Assembly (NCBI GenBank): GCA_034005635.1
Contig: JAVEUJ010000073.1
Location: forward strand, 1 to 12,096
DNA: 12,096 bases
DNA from: JAAZFE01 sp034005635
GTDB lineage: Bacteria > Verrucomicrobiota > Kiritimatiellia > CAIQIC01 > Lenti-01
Direction of reading: 5' to 3'
The translations under genes and the position numbers were made by a program. The notes beneath the pieces are model-generated. The model was given only the letters and a program-made list of their open reading frames with translations, was not told the origin of the DNA and made no database searches. Within the stretch, counting starts at the first letter, position 1. Each line of letters starts with the position of its first letter. Of the stretch, positions 1 through 6,472 are shown in pieces.

Positions 1-105
1 GCGACTGGCCAGGAGGATGTCCGTAAAGACGTCGGGCACCTGAGCGCACTTGTGCGCGACGACGCTGCCAACGCCCCCGGCTCCAATGATCAGTACCTTG
101 GACAT
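1..105 (-). CDS. Carboxynorspermidine/carboxyspermidine dehydrogenase, N-terminal fragment
   Basis: Only the first 35 codons are present; the gene runs off the left edge. The N-terminus MSKVLIIGAGGVGSVVAHKC is a Rossmann nucleotide-binding start with the GAGGVG loop at residues 8-13, and DVFTDILLASR follows. This matches the saccharopine-dehydrogenase-like family, in particular carboxynorspermidine synthase. That enzyme reductively condenses a diamine with aspartate semialdehyde in the alternative polyamine pathway found in Vibrio, Campylobacter and many gut bacteria. The start is supported by AAGGAG seven bases upstream (positions 113-118). It lies 21 bp after the speA stop on the same strand, so co-transcription and a polyamine role are likely. 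True saccharopine dehydrogenase (lysine metabolism) is the alternative, but the speA neighbour argues against it. A partner decarboxylase would be expected further left and is not visible. Confidence 0.88.
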   Translation of the reverse strand, partial: MSKVLIIGAGGVGSVVAHKCAQVPDVFTDILLASR

Positions 106-126
106 GTCCGTTCTCCTTTGCGGGCT

Positions 127-2052
127 TCAGGTTTCAAAATAGGTGTAACCGCGCAACCCACTTTCGTAGGCCCCAAGGATGTCCCGCCGTTCAGTAGCCG
201 AGATCCGTTTCTGGCGCACCGCCACCTCGGCCAGCTCGCGGAAGCGGGCCAGCAAACCCTGAGGATTGTATTCGACGTAGCTTAGCACATCGCCAACGGA
301 GTCGCCATCCAGTTCCTGCTCGTACTCGATCTCGCCGTCGTCATCAACCAGGATGCTGGCGACATTGGTATCGCCAAATAGGTTGTGCAGGTCGCCAAGG
401 GTCTCTTGGTAGGCGCCCACTAGGAAGACGGCGAGGATGTAATCCTCGTCAGGACCGACCGCATGCACCGGCAGCGCGCGGCGAATGTCACGCATGTCCA
501 CGAAGTGGTCAATCTTGCCGTCGCAGTCGCAGGTGATGTCGGAGAGCACCGCCATGCGGGCTGGTTTTTCATTAAGGCGCTGGATGGGCATGATCGGGAA
601 AACTTGGTCAATGGCCCAACTGTCGGGCAGCGACTGGAACACGCTGAAGTTACAGTAGTAGACGTCGGCCATGGCGTCCTCCAGATTGCGCATGTCCTCG
701 GGGACAAAGCGCAATTTGGGAATTTCGGCGCGGATTTGGGTGAGGATATGCCAAAAGATGCGGTCGGCCTGTGCATGCTGGCGCAACGTGATATCGCCGT
801 GTTTAAACGCTTTTTGAATTTCATCGCGGTAATAAATGGCATCGTTATAGAACTCACGCAGGTTGCGAGTGCGCAATCCGGTAGCGACTTCCATCAGGTT
901 GCGGATGGGCTCGGGGATGGGCTCCGGCACCGAGTTGGGCGGTTCGGGGACCTCCAGCGTGCGCGTGCTCAAGACATTGACGAGCAGGACAGAATAGTAA
1001 CCGACGAGGGCTCGTCCGGATTCACTGATGAGCGTCGGGTGCTGCACGCCGGCCTGATTGCAGGCGGCCATGACCCCCTCCACTACATCGGCTGCGTATT
1101 CGGGGATATCATAATTGGCGCTAGTGGGGCAGTTGCACTTGGAGCCGTCGTAATCGATAGCCAAGCCGCCACCGATATCGAGGATCCCCATCTTGGCTCC
1201 CTCCCCCACCAAACTCACATAGTACCGCGAGGCCTCGGAAATGGCATCGCGAATCTCGCGGATGTTGGGGATCTGCGAGCCCAAGTGGTAATGCAGCAGT
1301 TCCAGACAGTCGAGCATCCCGCGTTCGCGCAGGCGGTCGACCACCGCGATAACTTGGGGGGACGTCAGCCCGAAGACGCTGCTTTCGCCGCCCGATTCCG
1401 ACCACTTGCCGCCCGCTGAACTGGCCAGCTTGACCCGGATGCCAATGCGCGGGCGGATGTTCATTTTTTCGGCGCGCTCCAGCAGCAGCTCGAGTTCGCC
1501 GGGCATCTCCAGTACCAGCATGGTCTGCAAACCCATTTTCAGCGACGACAGCGCCAGATCAATAAATTCGGCATCCTTGTAGCCGTTGCATATAATATAG
1601 GCTTCGGGATCGTGCATGTAGGCCAGCGCAGCGATCAGTTCTGCCTTTGAGCCGGCTTCGAGCCCATGGTGGAAGGGGCGCCCGAACTTAACGACATCCG
1701 ACACCGTCTGCTGCTGCTGATTGACCTTGATCGGATATACCCCGCGATAGACGCCGGTATAGCCGGATTCCTCGATAGCCTTGCCAAAAGCCTGATGGAT
1801 TGCCGCCAGCCGTGCGGCCAGCAACTCGCCGAACCGTAGAAGGATGGGCAGACTCAACCCGCGCTGGTAGAGCCCCTGCACAATGTCGTGAAATTTCACG
1901 CTCACAGGCCCCGCGCTGTTTCTCAGCCGCACGGCCGCATAGCCATCCGGCGTGATATGAAAATAATTGTTGCCCCATGCATCAACGCCGTAGAGCTCGC
2001 TGCTGCGAACGCTGTCCCAGCCTTCCAATACTTCTGTCAGTCCCTGTGCCAT
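127..2052 (-). CDS. speA: Biosynthetic arginine decarboxylase SpeA
   Basis: A 641-residue PLP-dependent arginine decarboxylase of fold type III (alanine-racemase-like barrel). It converts arginine to agmatine, the first step of the agmatine route to putrescine. The length fits bacterial SpeA (about 630-660). The PLP lysine is K109 in YPIKVNQ. HYHLGSQ (about 255-261) and the glycine-rich LDIGGGLAIDYDG (291-303) form the cofactor phosphate site. SESGRA (343-348) follows, and the catalytic cysteine region is CDCDG (508-512). The start has AGGAGA at 2061-2066, eight bases upstream. A Pro/Glu-rich stretch (about 368-382, repeated PEP) sits between barrel and C-terminal domain and looks like a flexible linker. 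The next gene on this strand is the carboxynorspermidine-type dehydrogenase, so the pair is probably a polyamine operon. The identification is firm. Confidence 0.97.
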   Translation of the reverse strand: MAQGLTEVLEGWDSVRSSELYGVDAWGNNYFHITPDGYAAVRLRNSAGPVSVKFHDIVQGLYQRGLSLPILLRFGELLAARLAAIHQAFGKAIEESGYTGVYRGVYPIKVNQQQQTVSDVVKFGRPFHHGLEAGSKAELIAALAYMHDPEAYIICNGYKDAEFIDLALSSLKMGLQTMLVLEMPGELELLLERAEKMNIRPRIGIRVKLASSAGGKWSESGGESSVFGLTSPQVIAVVDRLRERGMLDCLELLHYHLGSQIPNIREIRDAISEASRYYVSLVGEGAKMGILDIGGGLAIDYDGSKCNCPTSANYDIPEYAADVVEGVMAACNQAGVQHPTLISESGRALVGYYSVLLVNVLSTRTLEVPEPPNSVPEPIPEPIRNLMEVATGLRTRNLREFYNDAIYYRDEIQKAFKHGDITLRQHAQADRIFWHILTQIRAEIPKLRFVPEDMRNLEDAMADVYYCNFSVFQSLPDSWAIDQVFPIMPIQRLNEKPARMAVLSDITCDCDGKIDHFVDMRDIRRALPVHAVGPDEDYILAVFLVGAYQETLGDLHNLFGDTNVASILVDDDGEIEYEQELDGDSVGDVLSYVEYNPQGLLARFRELAEVAVRQKRISATERRDILGAYESGLRGYTYFET

Positions 2053-2219
2053 CGTTATAGTCTCCTGCCAAGAAATCCGCTATTCATGATGCCCGACCCG
2101 CCAGCGGCGGTCTTCGGCACGTGTGTAAAGCTGCGACAATCCCCCCCCTAACGCAATAGCAAACAGTCCCTATCCCTATAAGTTCATTGGGAGGTGGCTG
2201 GTTGGTCAAGAGAACCCGG

Positions 2220-2248
2220 ATCCGTCAGATCGGACTGATCAGACGGAT
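2220..2248. repeat. Imperfect inverted repeat between divergent genes
   Basis: The arms ATCCGTCAGATC (2220-2231) and GATCAGACGGAT (2237-2248) pair at 11 of 12 positions around the 5-base loop GGACT. No T-run follows on either strand, so it does not look like an intrinsic terminator. Its position upstream of the plus-strand promoter, in a divergent gap, fits a protein-binding site or a leader structure of the speA transcript. The function is unknown. Confidence 0.55.
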
Positions 2249-2297
2249 TCGACTGGTTCCCTGTTTAATCGAACCTTGGACTTTGCCGCCTTTGCGG

Positions 2298-2327
2298 TTG
2301 CCTCCCCGCCCTTCAAGGCGATAGAAT
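2298..2327 (+). promoter_or_regulatory. Predicted sigma70-type promoter for the membrane protein gene
   Basis: TTGCCT (2298-2303, four of six matches to TTGACA) and TAGAAT (2322-2327, five of six to TATAAT) are separated by 18 bp. Transcription would begin near 2334, leaving a leader of about 30 nt containing GAGAGGAAAG before the ATG at 2365. This also argues against the in-frame ATG at 2326, which lies inside the -10 box. Confidence 0.5.
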
Positions 2328-2364
2328 GAACGGCATTGAGAGACCCCTGCGAGAGGAAAGCCAC

Positions 2365-3438
2365 ATGAGCGAAAACATCCACACGTCAACCCCGCCAGCC
2401 GACAACACTGGTGTCCAGCCCAACGATATTTTGGAGCCACAAGACGCCATGACGGCCCCTCCTCCTGTCCCCCAGCGGAAACCGGGGTTTTTCCGACGTC
2501 TATTCATGTCGCGCAAGAAACAGCAGGCCGTGGCGGTCCAGAACGGCTATCTTGAAATGGTAGACCTCATCCGGGCCATCAGCCGCCATCTCGATCGACA
2601 GGAAACCGTCCAGACACGCGTTCTGAGCATGCTTGAAAAGGTGCCCGACACCATGGAGCGCCAGCACGAGGTGATGTCGTTGTTCAAGCAGCAGCTTGAA
2701 AACAACATGGAAAATGATCGGCAGCTAACCGATAGCATGGAGCGGCTCAGTGGCACCCTCGATGCCATGAATGATTCGCAAAAGGCCTCTTCGCGTACCA
2801 TCACCGATCTGATCGGGCGATCGCGCGAAACCGAACAACTCCTGCGCGAGGTGATGCGCCGGGCCGAACGCCGGATGACCTTCCTCATTGCCTTCTTCAT
2901 CCTGCTGGTCATTGGGGTGGGAGTCTATCTGATCCACTGGCAAAACCTCCCGGCGGCGTCAAGGCTCCAAAGCGATCCTGTTGCGGCAACCGTCGCGCTA
3001 GAAACCACAGTGGAATCGCCCGTCAGCGCAACTGCTGAATTGGATGTGGAGGCTGCGCCGGCTGTCACCGACTCGCTTCCAGAAAGCCTGCCACCCGTTG
3101 AAACCGCTCCCGCCGCCACCAGCCCCGAGACAGCGGAAAAATCCGGCGACAGTACTCCGCCCCTGAAGCCACAAGTTGCCAAGCCCAAAACGCGCGCCTC
3201 ACCTCCTTCAAAGGCCCAATCCAAATCGAAGTCCGCCACCCCCAAAAAGGCTTCCGCCCCAAAAAGAGTCCCTGCCCCCGCGGCTAAACCGGCGGCCGAG
3301 TCGACTCCAGAATTTGAGCCGGCCCCCACCGTTCCTCTGGCACCCGAATCAGCCGATTTCACCCTCGCCCCCCTCCAGGAGGTCCTCAATGACACCGCTG
3401 ACCAGCCCGCGGCTGAGACACCGGTTTCACTCCCATGA
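2365..3438 (+). CDS. Single-span membrane protein with helical cytoplasmic region and Pro/Ala/Lys-rich tail
   Basis: A 357-residue protein I cannot assign to a named family. Residues 1-55 are Pro-rich and end in the basic patch GFFRRLFMSRKKQ. Residues 60-170 are charged, Leu/Met-rich and probably mostly helical or coiled coil, with many E/Q/R residues and no Pro from about 95. One transmembrane helix spans about 171-190 (MTFLIAFFILLVIGVGVYLI) and is preceded by RRAERR, so the positive-inside rule puts the N-terminus in the cytoplasm. Residues 195-357 are low-complexity Pro/Ala/Ser/Thr with a Lys-rich part (about 268-300), a likely disordered periplasmic stretch. There is no cleavable signal peptide. 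The 2365 start is chosen over 2326 because GAGAGGAAAG precedes it and 2326 lies in the predicted promoter. Its last codons overlap the next gene (ATGA), implying coupled translation. Confidence 0.85.
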   Translation: MSENIHTSTPPADNTGVQPNDILEPQDAMTAPPPVPQRKPGFFRRLFMSRKKQQAVAVQNGYLEMVDLIRAISRHLDRQETVQTRVLSMLEKVPDTMERQHEVMSLFKQQLENNMENDRQLTDSMERLSGTLDAMNDSQKASSRTITDLIGRSRETEQLLREVMRRAERRMTFLIAFFILLVIGVGVYLIHWQNLPAASRLQSDPVAATVALETTVESPVSATAELDVEAAPAVTDSLPESLPPVETAPAATSPETAEKSGDSTPPLKPQVAKPKTRASPPSKAQSKSKSATPKKASAPKRVPAPAAKPAAESTPEFEPAPTVPLAPESADFTLAPLQEVLNDTADQPAAETPVSLP

Positions 3439-4439
3439 CAGTGCCGGAATCTCCGGAATCCCTGGACGCCTTCTTCTACGAGGCCTTCGTCGAAGAAGCT
3501 GAACGGTTGCATCACCATGCCGCCCTTGCCGGCCTGCGCATCGGCACCACCGCGCATACAATCCAGGAATCCGGCCATCCCGCCCCCCCCGCGCCCGTGA
3601 TCAGCATCCGAACTCAATCCCGGCTGATGCCCGACTGGATTGGCCGGAGTAAAGGGCTGCTAAGCCGCTCTACCGGTTACGACCACGTGCAGAACTTACG
3701 GAATGCCATTGGTCCCACCTGTCCAGCGGCTGGTTACCTGCCGCTGTACTGCGCCCGGGCCGTCGCGGAACAAGCCCTACTGCTCTGGACCGCCCTGCTC
3801 CGCCGCCTGCCCCGGCAACTGAATCAGTTCGACCGCTTCCAGCGCGACCATCTGACCGGCCGCGAAAATGTCGGCCAAACCATGGCGCTTTTCGGTGTCG
3901 GCCATATCGGCCATGAGATTGTGCGCATGGCGACTGCCCTGGGGCAGACTGTGTTGGGAGTAGACCCGGTCCGCCGCCATCCAGAAGTCACCTATGTTAC
4001 CCCGGAAGACGCCCTAGCCCGAGCCGACATCGTGGTGTGCGCCATGAACCTCACCGCACACAACCGGGGCTACTTCACGCGGGAGCGTCTCGCGCTGGCG
4101 GGCCGCAAACCAATTCTCGTCAATATCGCCCGCGGAGAATTCACTCCCGCGCTTATCCTAGAATCTGCCCTAGACAACGGGACCCTGTCCGGCGTCGGCT
4201 TGGATGTCTATCAGGAGGAAACCCAACTCGCTGCCGCGCTGCGCGCCGGGCAGACCACCGCGCTAACTCCCGATAATCAAGCTCTGCTGCGCTTGCGCAA
4301 ACACCCCAATGTACTGCTGACGCCCCACAATGCCTTTAACACTGCCGAAGCCGTCGAGCGTAAGTCTGAGCAATCTATCCGCACCCTGCTCCATTTCCGG
4401 GAAACCGGCCAATTTCTCTGGCCTGTACCAGACGAATAA
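3435..4439 (+). CDS. D-2-hydroxyacid dehydrogenase family protein (NAD-dependent)
   Basis: A 334-residue member of the D-isomer-specific 2-hydroxyacid dehydrogenases, which interconvert 2-oxoacids and D-2-hydroxyacids using NAD(H) in the cytoplasm. The Rossmann motif is FGVGHIGHEI (GxGxxG at 154-159), with D177 at the end of the second strand, the expected NAD-specificity residue. The catalytic triad is visible: R233 in NIARGEF, E262 about 29 residues later, and H298 in TPHNAFNT. The N-terminal half (about 1-110) is the substrate domain and is weakly conserved, so the substrate cannot be predicted; D-lactate, glycerate and phosphoglycerate-like acids are all possible. The start ATG overlaps the stop of the membrane-protein gene, so the two are translationally coupled. 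A run of eight C (3583-3590) lies inside the coding region near codon 50. Confidence 0.93.
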   Translation: MTVPESPESLDAFFYEAFVEEAERLHHHAALAGLRIGTTAHTIQESGHPAPPAPVISIRTQSRLMPDWIGRSKGLLSRSTGYDHVQNLRNAIGPTCPAAGYLPLYCARAVAEQALLLWTALLRRLPRQLNQFDRFQRDHLTGRENVGQTMALFGVGHIGHEIVRMATALGQTVLGVDPVRRHPEVTYVTPEDALARADIVVCAMNLTAHNRGYFTRERLALAGRKPILVNIARGEFTPALILESALDNGTLSGVGLDVYQEETQLAAALRAGQTTALTPDNQALLRLRKHPNVLLTPHNAFNTAEAVERKSEQSIRTLLHFRETGQFLWPVPDE

Positions 4440-4458
4440 CGCCCCTCTCCGCTGGTCT

Positions 4459-4923
4459 TCAGCCCATAAATCCGTGCCAGCGCTTAGCGGCCGCCGCGGG
4501 TTGCGCCCACCACGATGGCAGGCATTTCACCAAGGCCGTCGGCAAGAGACCGGACGTCTTCAAATCTTTCAGCGGCACCCATTCAAACGTCAGATGGTTT
4601 TCGGCTGAGCGCGGATTGCGAGTTACGGAAAGTGCCGGGCACGTGACTTCGAATACCAGCGAGATTTCGCTCGTGAGACCACTGCGCGCCTCATAGACCT
4701 GCTCGACCACGCCAAGGAAGCGTCCCGCCCGACACGGCACGCCGAGTTCCTCCTGCCATTCCCGCGCCACCGCATGCCGGGAATCTTCACCCCAATCCAC
4801 ATGCCCGCCGGGGAGGTACACATTGCCGTGCTTACGATTCCGGCACAGCAGAATCTTCCCCGACTTGACGCAAACCCCGCGCGCCAGAATTTCAATCGCT
4901 TGGCCAGCCTTTTTCTTGGTCAT
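4459..4923 (-). CDS. Nudix hydrolase
   Basis: A 154-residue Nudix-fold pyrophosphohydrolase, which hydrolyses a nucleoside diphosphate linked to another moiety using Mg2+. The Nudix box is complete and canonical (GX5EX7REUXEEXGU): G40, E46, R54-E55, E58-E59, G61-V62, with the metal-binding glutamates intact. WVPLKDL (115-121) near the C-terminus is typical of these proteins. The substrate cannot be told. The ATG at 4923 lies 7 bp past the stop of the yjbQ-like gene. Its GGAG is embedded in the last codons of that gene, so they form an operon. An in-frame TTG at 4941 would overlap yjbQ and has no SD, so I prefer 4923. It converges on the dehydrogenase with a gap of 19 bp that holds nothing recognisable. 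Confidence 0.93.
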   Translation of the reverse strand: MTKKKAGQAIEILARGVCVKSGKILLCRNRKHGNVYLPGGHVDWGEDSRHAVAREWQEELGVPCRAGRFLGVVEQVYEARSGLTSEISLVFEVTCPALSVTRNPRSAENHLTFEWVPLKDLKTSGLLPTALVKCLPSWWAQPAAAAKRWHGFMG

Positions 4924-4930
4924 GGCCCGT

Positions 4931-5350
4931 TTATTCTCCAATGATTTTGATCAGGACCCGCTTACGGCGCAATCCATCGAATTCGCCATAAAAAATTTGC
5001 TCCCAAGGGCCAAGGTCCAGCGCCCCCCCGGACACGGCCACGACAACTTCGCGCCCCATGACGCTGCGTTTCAAGTGGGCATCGCCGTTATCCTCACCCG
5101 TGCGGTTGTGGTGATACTGGGAATGGGGCTTTTCCGGGGCCAGCTTTTCCAGCCACACTTCAAAGTCGTGGTGCAAGCCGCCTTCATTGTCATTGATAAA
5201 AACACTGGCCGTGATGTGCATGGCGTTGACCAGACAGAGCCCCTCGCGGATGCCACTGGCATGCAGGGCAACTTCGACGTCCGGCGTCAAGTTCACATAT
5301 CCCCGCCGCGCGGGGACATTCATCCAAAGTTCTTTGCGATATGATTTCAT
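4931..5350 (-). CDS. yjbQ: YjbQ/UPF0047 family protein
   Basis: A 139-residue protein that covers the whole UPF0047/YjbQ fold. Recognisable family features are NAMHITASVFINDNEGG (about 42-58), YHHNRTGEDNGDAHLKRSVMG (79-99) with H80, H81, D87, N88, D90 and H92 grouped as in the conserved active-site-like pocket, and LDLGPWEQIFYGEFDG (111-126). Weak thiamin-phosphate-synthase activity has been reported for YjbQ, but the physiological role of the family is unclear. The frame stays open further upstream, into ruvA. I chose the ATG at 5348-5350 because family homology begins there (MKSYRKELW); the SD is weak (GCAGAG). It lies 91 bp after ruvA and 7 bp before the Nudix gene on the same strand. A C7 run (5023-5029) lies within it. 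Confidence 0.93.
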   Translation of the reverse strand: MKSYRKELWMNVPARRGYVNLTPDVEVALHASGIREGLCLVNAMHITASVFINDNEGGLHHDFEVWLEKLAPEKPHSQYHHNRTGEDNGDAHLKRSVMGREVVVAVSGGALDLGPWEQIFYGEFDGLRRKRVLIKIIGE

Positions 5351-5441
5351 GCGTCTACTCTGCAAACTCAAACAGGAATGCACAACCCCAATTTTCTGCG
5401 CTTCCCATCTTTTTCTAGCGAGTTGACCGCTGGTGCAGCAT

Positions 5442-6044
5442 CTACTTCCGCCCTGAAAGGACCTTGCGCAGAATAGTCTCCAATGGCTGGTCCGGCGTGA
5501 TGTCCCCGGCAATATCCCTGACCATCCGTTGGGCATCCGCCTGTTTATGCCCCAGTGAAATCAGTGCCAGCAAGACATCGCGCAACTTGGCATCGCCAGG
5601 TTTCGGTGCCGCTCCGCCAGTGATGGCTTCCATGAGTCCCCCTTTGCCGAACTTGTCGCGCATCTCCAGCACAATTCGTGCCGCCGTTTTTTTGCCTACC
5701 CCGGAAATTCCGCTCAACCGCTTGACATCGTCCGTCGCCACCGCTGCCTTTAATTCGCGTACCGGCAAGCCGCTGAGCACGGCCATCCCCAGTTTCGGAC
5801 CGATGCCACTAATATCGGTCAGCATGCGGAACGTCGTACGTTCCTCTTCGGTCATGAAGCCGTAGAGCAGTTGGGCGTCCTCTCGCACCACCAGCACCGT
5901 CAGCAGGCGGACCCGTTCTCCCTCGGCGGGCAAGCGGTCATAACTGCTCAGCGGAATGACCACCTCATAGCCGATCCCGTTGATATTCATCACTACGCGC
6001 GTCGGCTGTTTTTCTTCCAACACGCCATCTAGAAATACCATCAT
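5442..6044 (-). CDS. ruvA: Holliday junction DNA helicase subunit RuvA
   Basis: A 200-residue RuvA, the tetrameric protein that binds four-way junctions and loads RuvB for branch migration. Domain I (OB fold) spans about 1-65, including VVMNINGIGYEVVIPLSSY and LLYGFMTEEERT. Domain II has two helix-hairpin-helix motifs, LTDISGIGPKLGMAVLSG (75-92) and LSGISGVGKKTAARIVLEM (110-128). A Gly/Pro/Lys linker (about 133-152) leads to domain III (153-197), the RuvB-contacting three-helix bundle. The length is typical. Two adjacent ATG codons open the gene. The second (6041) fits the usual start of the family better, while AGGAG/GAGG upstream serves both. No ruvB or ruvC is adjacent. Two very small ORFs precede it on the same strand. 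Confidence 0.97.
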   Translation of the reverse strand: MMVFLDGVLEEKQPTRVVMNINGIGYEVVIPLSSYDRLPAEGERVRLLTVLVVREDAQLLYGFMTEEERTTFRMLTDISGIGPKLGMAVLSGLPVRELKAAVATDDVKRLSGISGVGKKTAARIVLEMRDKFGKGGLMEAITGGAAPKPGDAKLRDVLLALISLGHKQADAQRMVRDIAGDITPDQPLETILRKVLSGRK

Positions 6045-6065
6045 GCTGCACCTCGCTCCTGCTGC

Positions 6066-6173
6066 TCATGGCGTACAATTGCGCAAAAACCCGCCGCGCA
6101 CAATGGCGCTGACGGGTTCAAGCGGTTGTCCGTCAAAGCGGACGTCATCCCAGTCCGGGACCGGGCGAATCAG
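6066..6173 (-). CDS. Possible small ORF with CTG start (35 aa)
   Basis: A speculative ORF in the gap between the small basic protein and ruvA. The frame reads IRPVPDWDDVRFDGQPLEP, then VSAIVRGGFLRNCTP and a TGA. It has no ATG, GTG or TTG, but a CTG overlaps the stop of the preceding gene (CTGA at 6170-6173). An AAGG (6181-6184) lies seven bases before that CTG, at ideal SD spacing. The amino-acid composition is protein-like and about two thirds of third positions are G/C. It ends 21 bp before ruvA, after which a proper SD follows. Alternatives are a -1 frameshift extension of the basic protein, a degraded gene, or chance. No family is recognised. Confidence 0.25.
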   Translation of the reverse strand: MIRPVPDWDDVRFDGQPLEPVSAIVRGGFLRNCTP

Positions 6174-6274
6174 GCTTTCGCCTTCTTGGTAACAGCCCGG
6201 GCTTGTACTTTCAACCGCTTTTCACGGCGGTCACGGGCTTTGCGTTTTACGCGTTTTCTCAGTTGTTGTCCCAT
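6170..6274 (-). CDS. 34-residue highly basic protein
   Basis: A short ORF beginning MGQQLRKRVKRKARDRREKR and ending in a TGA at 6170-6172. Sixteen of its 34 residues are Lys or Arg and only two are acidic, as in small ribosome-associated or nucleic-acid-binding proteins. A single long amphipathic basic helix is likely. It is the first gene of the minus-strand run leading to ruvA and sits at the divergent boundary with the methyltransferase gene. An AAGG lies 12 bases before the ATG, a weak SD. Similar tiny basic proteins are known in several phyla as ribosome constituents (for example bTHX), but I cannot match it to one of them. Its small size leaves room for chance, though the composition and position favour a real gene. 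Confidence 0.6.
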   Translation of the reverse strand: MGQQLRKRVKRKARDRREKRLKVQARAVTKKAKA

Positions 6275-6472
6275 AAGTATCTAAAACCTTATCAAAGCTC
6301 CCCCGTTAAGTCAAACCGGCGTGTGTTTGTAAAATGAGATAATCTGCGATTCAGTGTCAGATTATTTGCCAGGCTCAAAACGGCCTCCGAACGGGCAAGC
6401 GTTGAATTCTTCCCGGCGACCTGCTTTACTGCCTAGCAACACACACCCTCACCCGCTAAGTATCTATCCATC
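6275..6472. promoter_or_regulatory. Divergent intergenic region, basic protein / methyltransferase
   Basis: About 200 bp without a gene. On the minus strand, TTGACT (near 6308-6313) lies a short distance upstream of the basic-protein gene with a weak -10. On the plus strand, TAAAAT (6330-6335) and GATAAT (6338-6343) are -10-like but have poor -35 partners. The inverted repeat 6339-6365 overlaps the second of these. Positions 6366-6472 show nothing further except the pyrimidine-rich leader of the methyltransferase gene. Confidence 0.45.
6339..6365. repeat. Inverted repeat ATAATCTG-N11-CAGATTAT, operator-like
   Basis: The perfect 8-bp arms ATAATCTG (6339-6346) and CAGATTAT (6358-6365) are 11 bp apart, so the half-site centres are 19 bp apart, close to two helical turns. 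It lies in a divergent intergenic region and overlaps a -10-like GATAAT. This geometry suits a homodimeric repressor. No candidate regulator is adjacent. Confidence 0.45.

Larger units (their letters stand above)
2053..2364. promoter_or_regulatory. Divergent intergenic control region, speA / membrane protein
   Basis: About 310 bp with no convincing gene separate speA (minus) from the membrane protein (plus). It holds the speA SD (2061-2066), a GC-rich hairpin CCGCC-AGC-GGCGG (2098-2110) in the presumed speA leader, a C8 homopolymer (2141-2148), a near-perfect 12-bp inverted repeat (2220-2248) and a good plus-strand promoter (2298-2327). I could not place a convincing speA promoter. TTGACC on the minus strand (about 2204-2209) is a possible -35 box, but its -10 is poor. 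Confidence 0.6.

Noticed and set aside
463..1419. A 318-codon plus-strand frame opposite speA
   Set aside because: speA is unmistakable on the other strand; the antisense translation shows no domain and has no SD.
2218..2280. A tRNA-like segment (GGTTC ... GAACC)
   Set aside because: No acceptor stem, anticodon arm or CCA-compatible cloverleaf can be built around it.
2326..2364. Upstream ATG for the membrane-protein gene
   Set aside because: It falls inside the predicted -10 box; the ATG at 2365 has its own SD-like GAGAGGAAAG.
2925..3617. A 230-codon minus-strand frame opposite the membrane-protein tail
   Set aside because: Its Gly/Ala/Ser-rich low-complexity translation is what a Pro/Ala-rich gene gives when read backwards.
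4924..4941. TTG start six codons upstream for the Nudix gene
   Set aside because: It lies within the yjbQ coding end and has no SD; the ATG at 4923 has GGAG upstream and gives a normal Nudix length.
5351..5536. Sixty-two extra codons at the N-terminus of the YjbQ-like protein
   Set aside because: They overlap the ruvA 3' end and do not resemble the family; homology starts at the ATG ending at 5350.
6043..6150. A second frame (MTSALTDNRLNP...) in the gap before ruvA
   Set aside because: It has an ATG and overlaps the ruvA start, but has no SD and a less protein-like composition than the CTG frame; it cannot be separated from chance.
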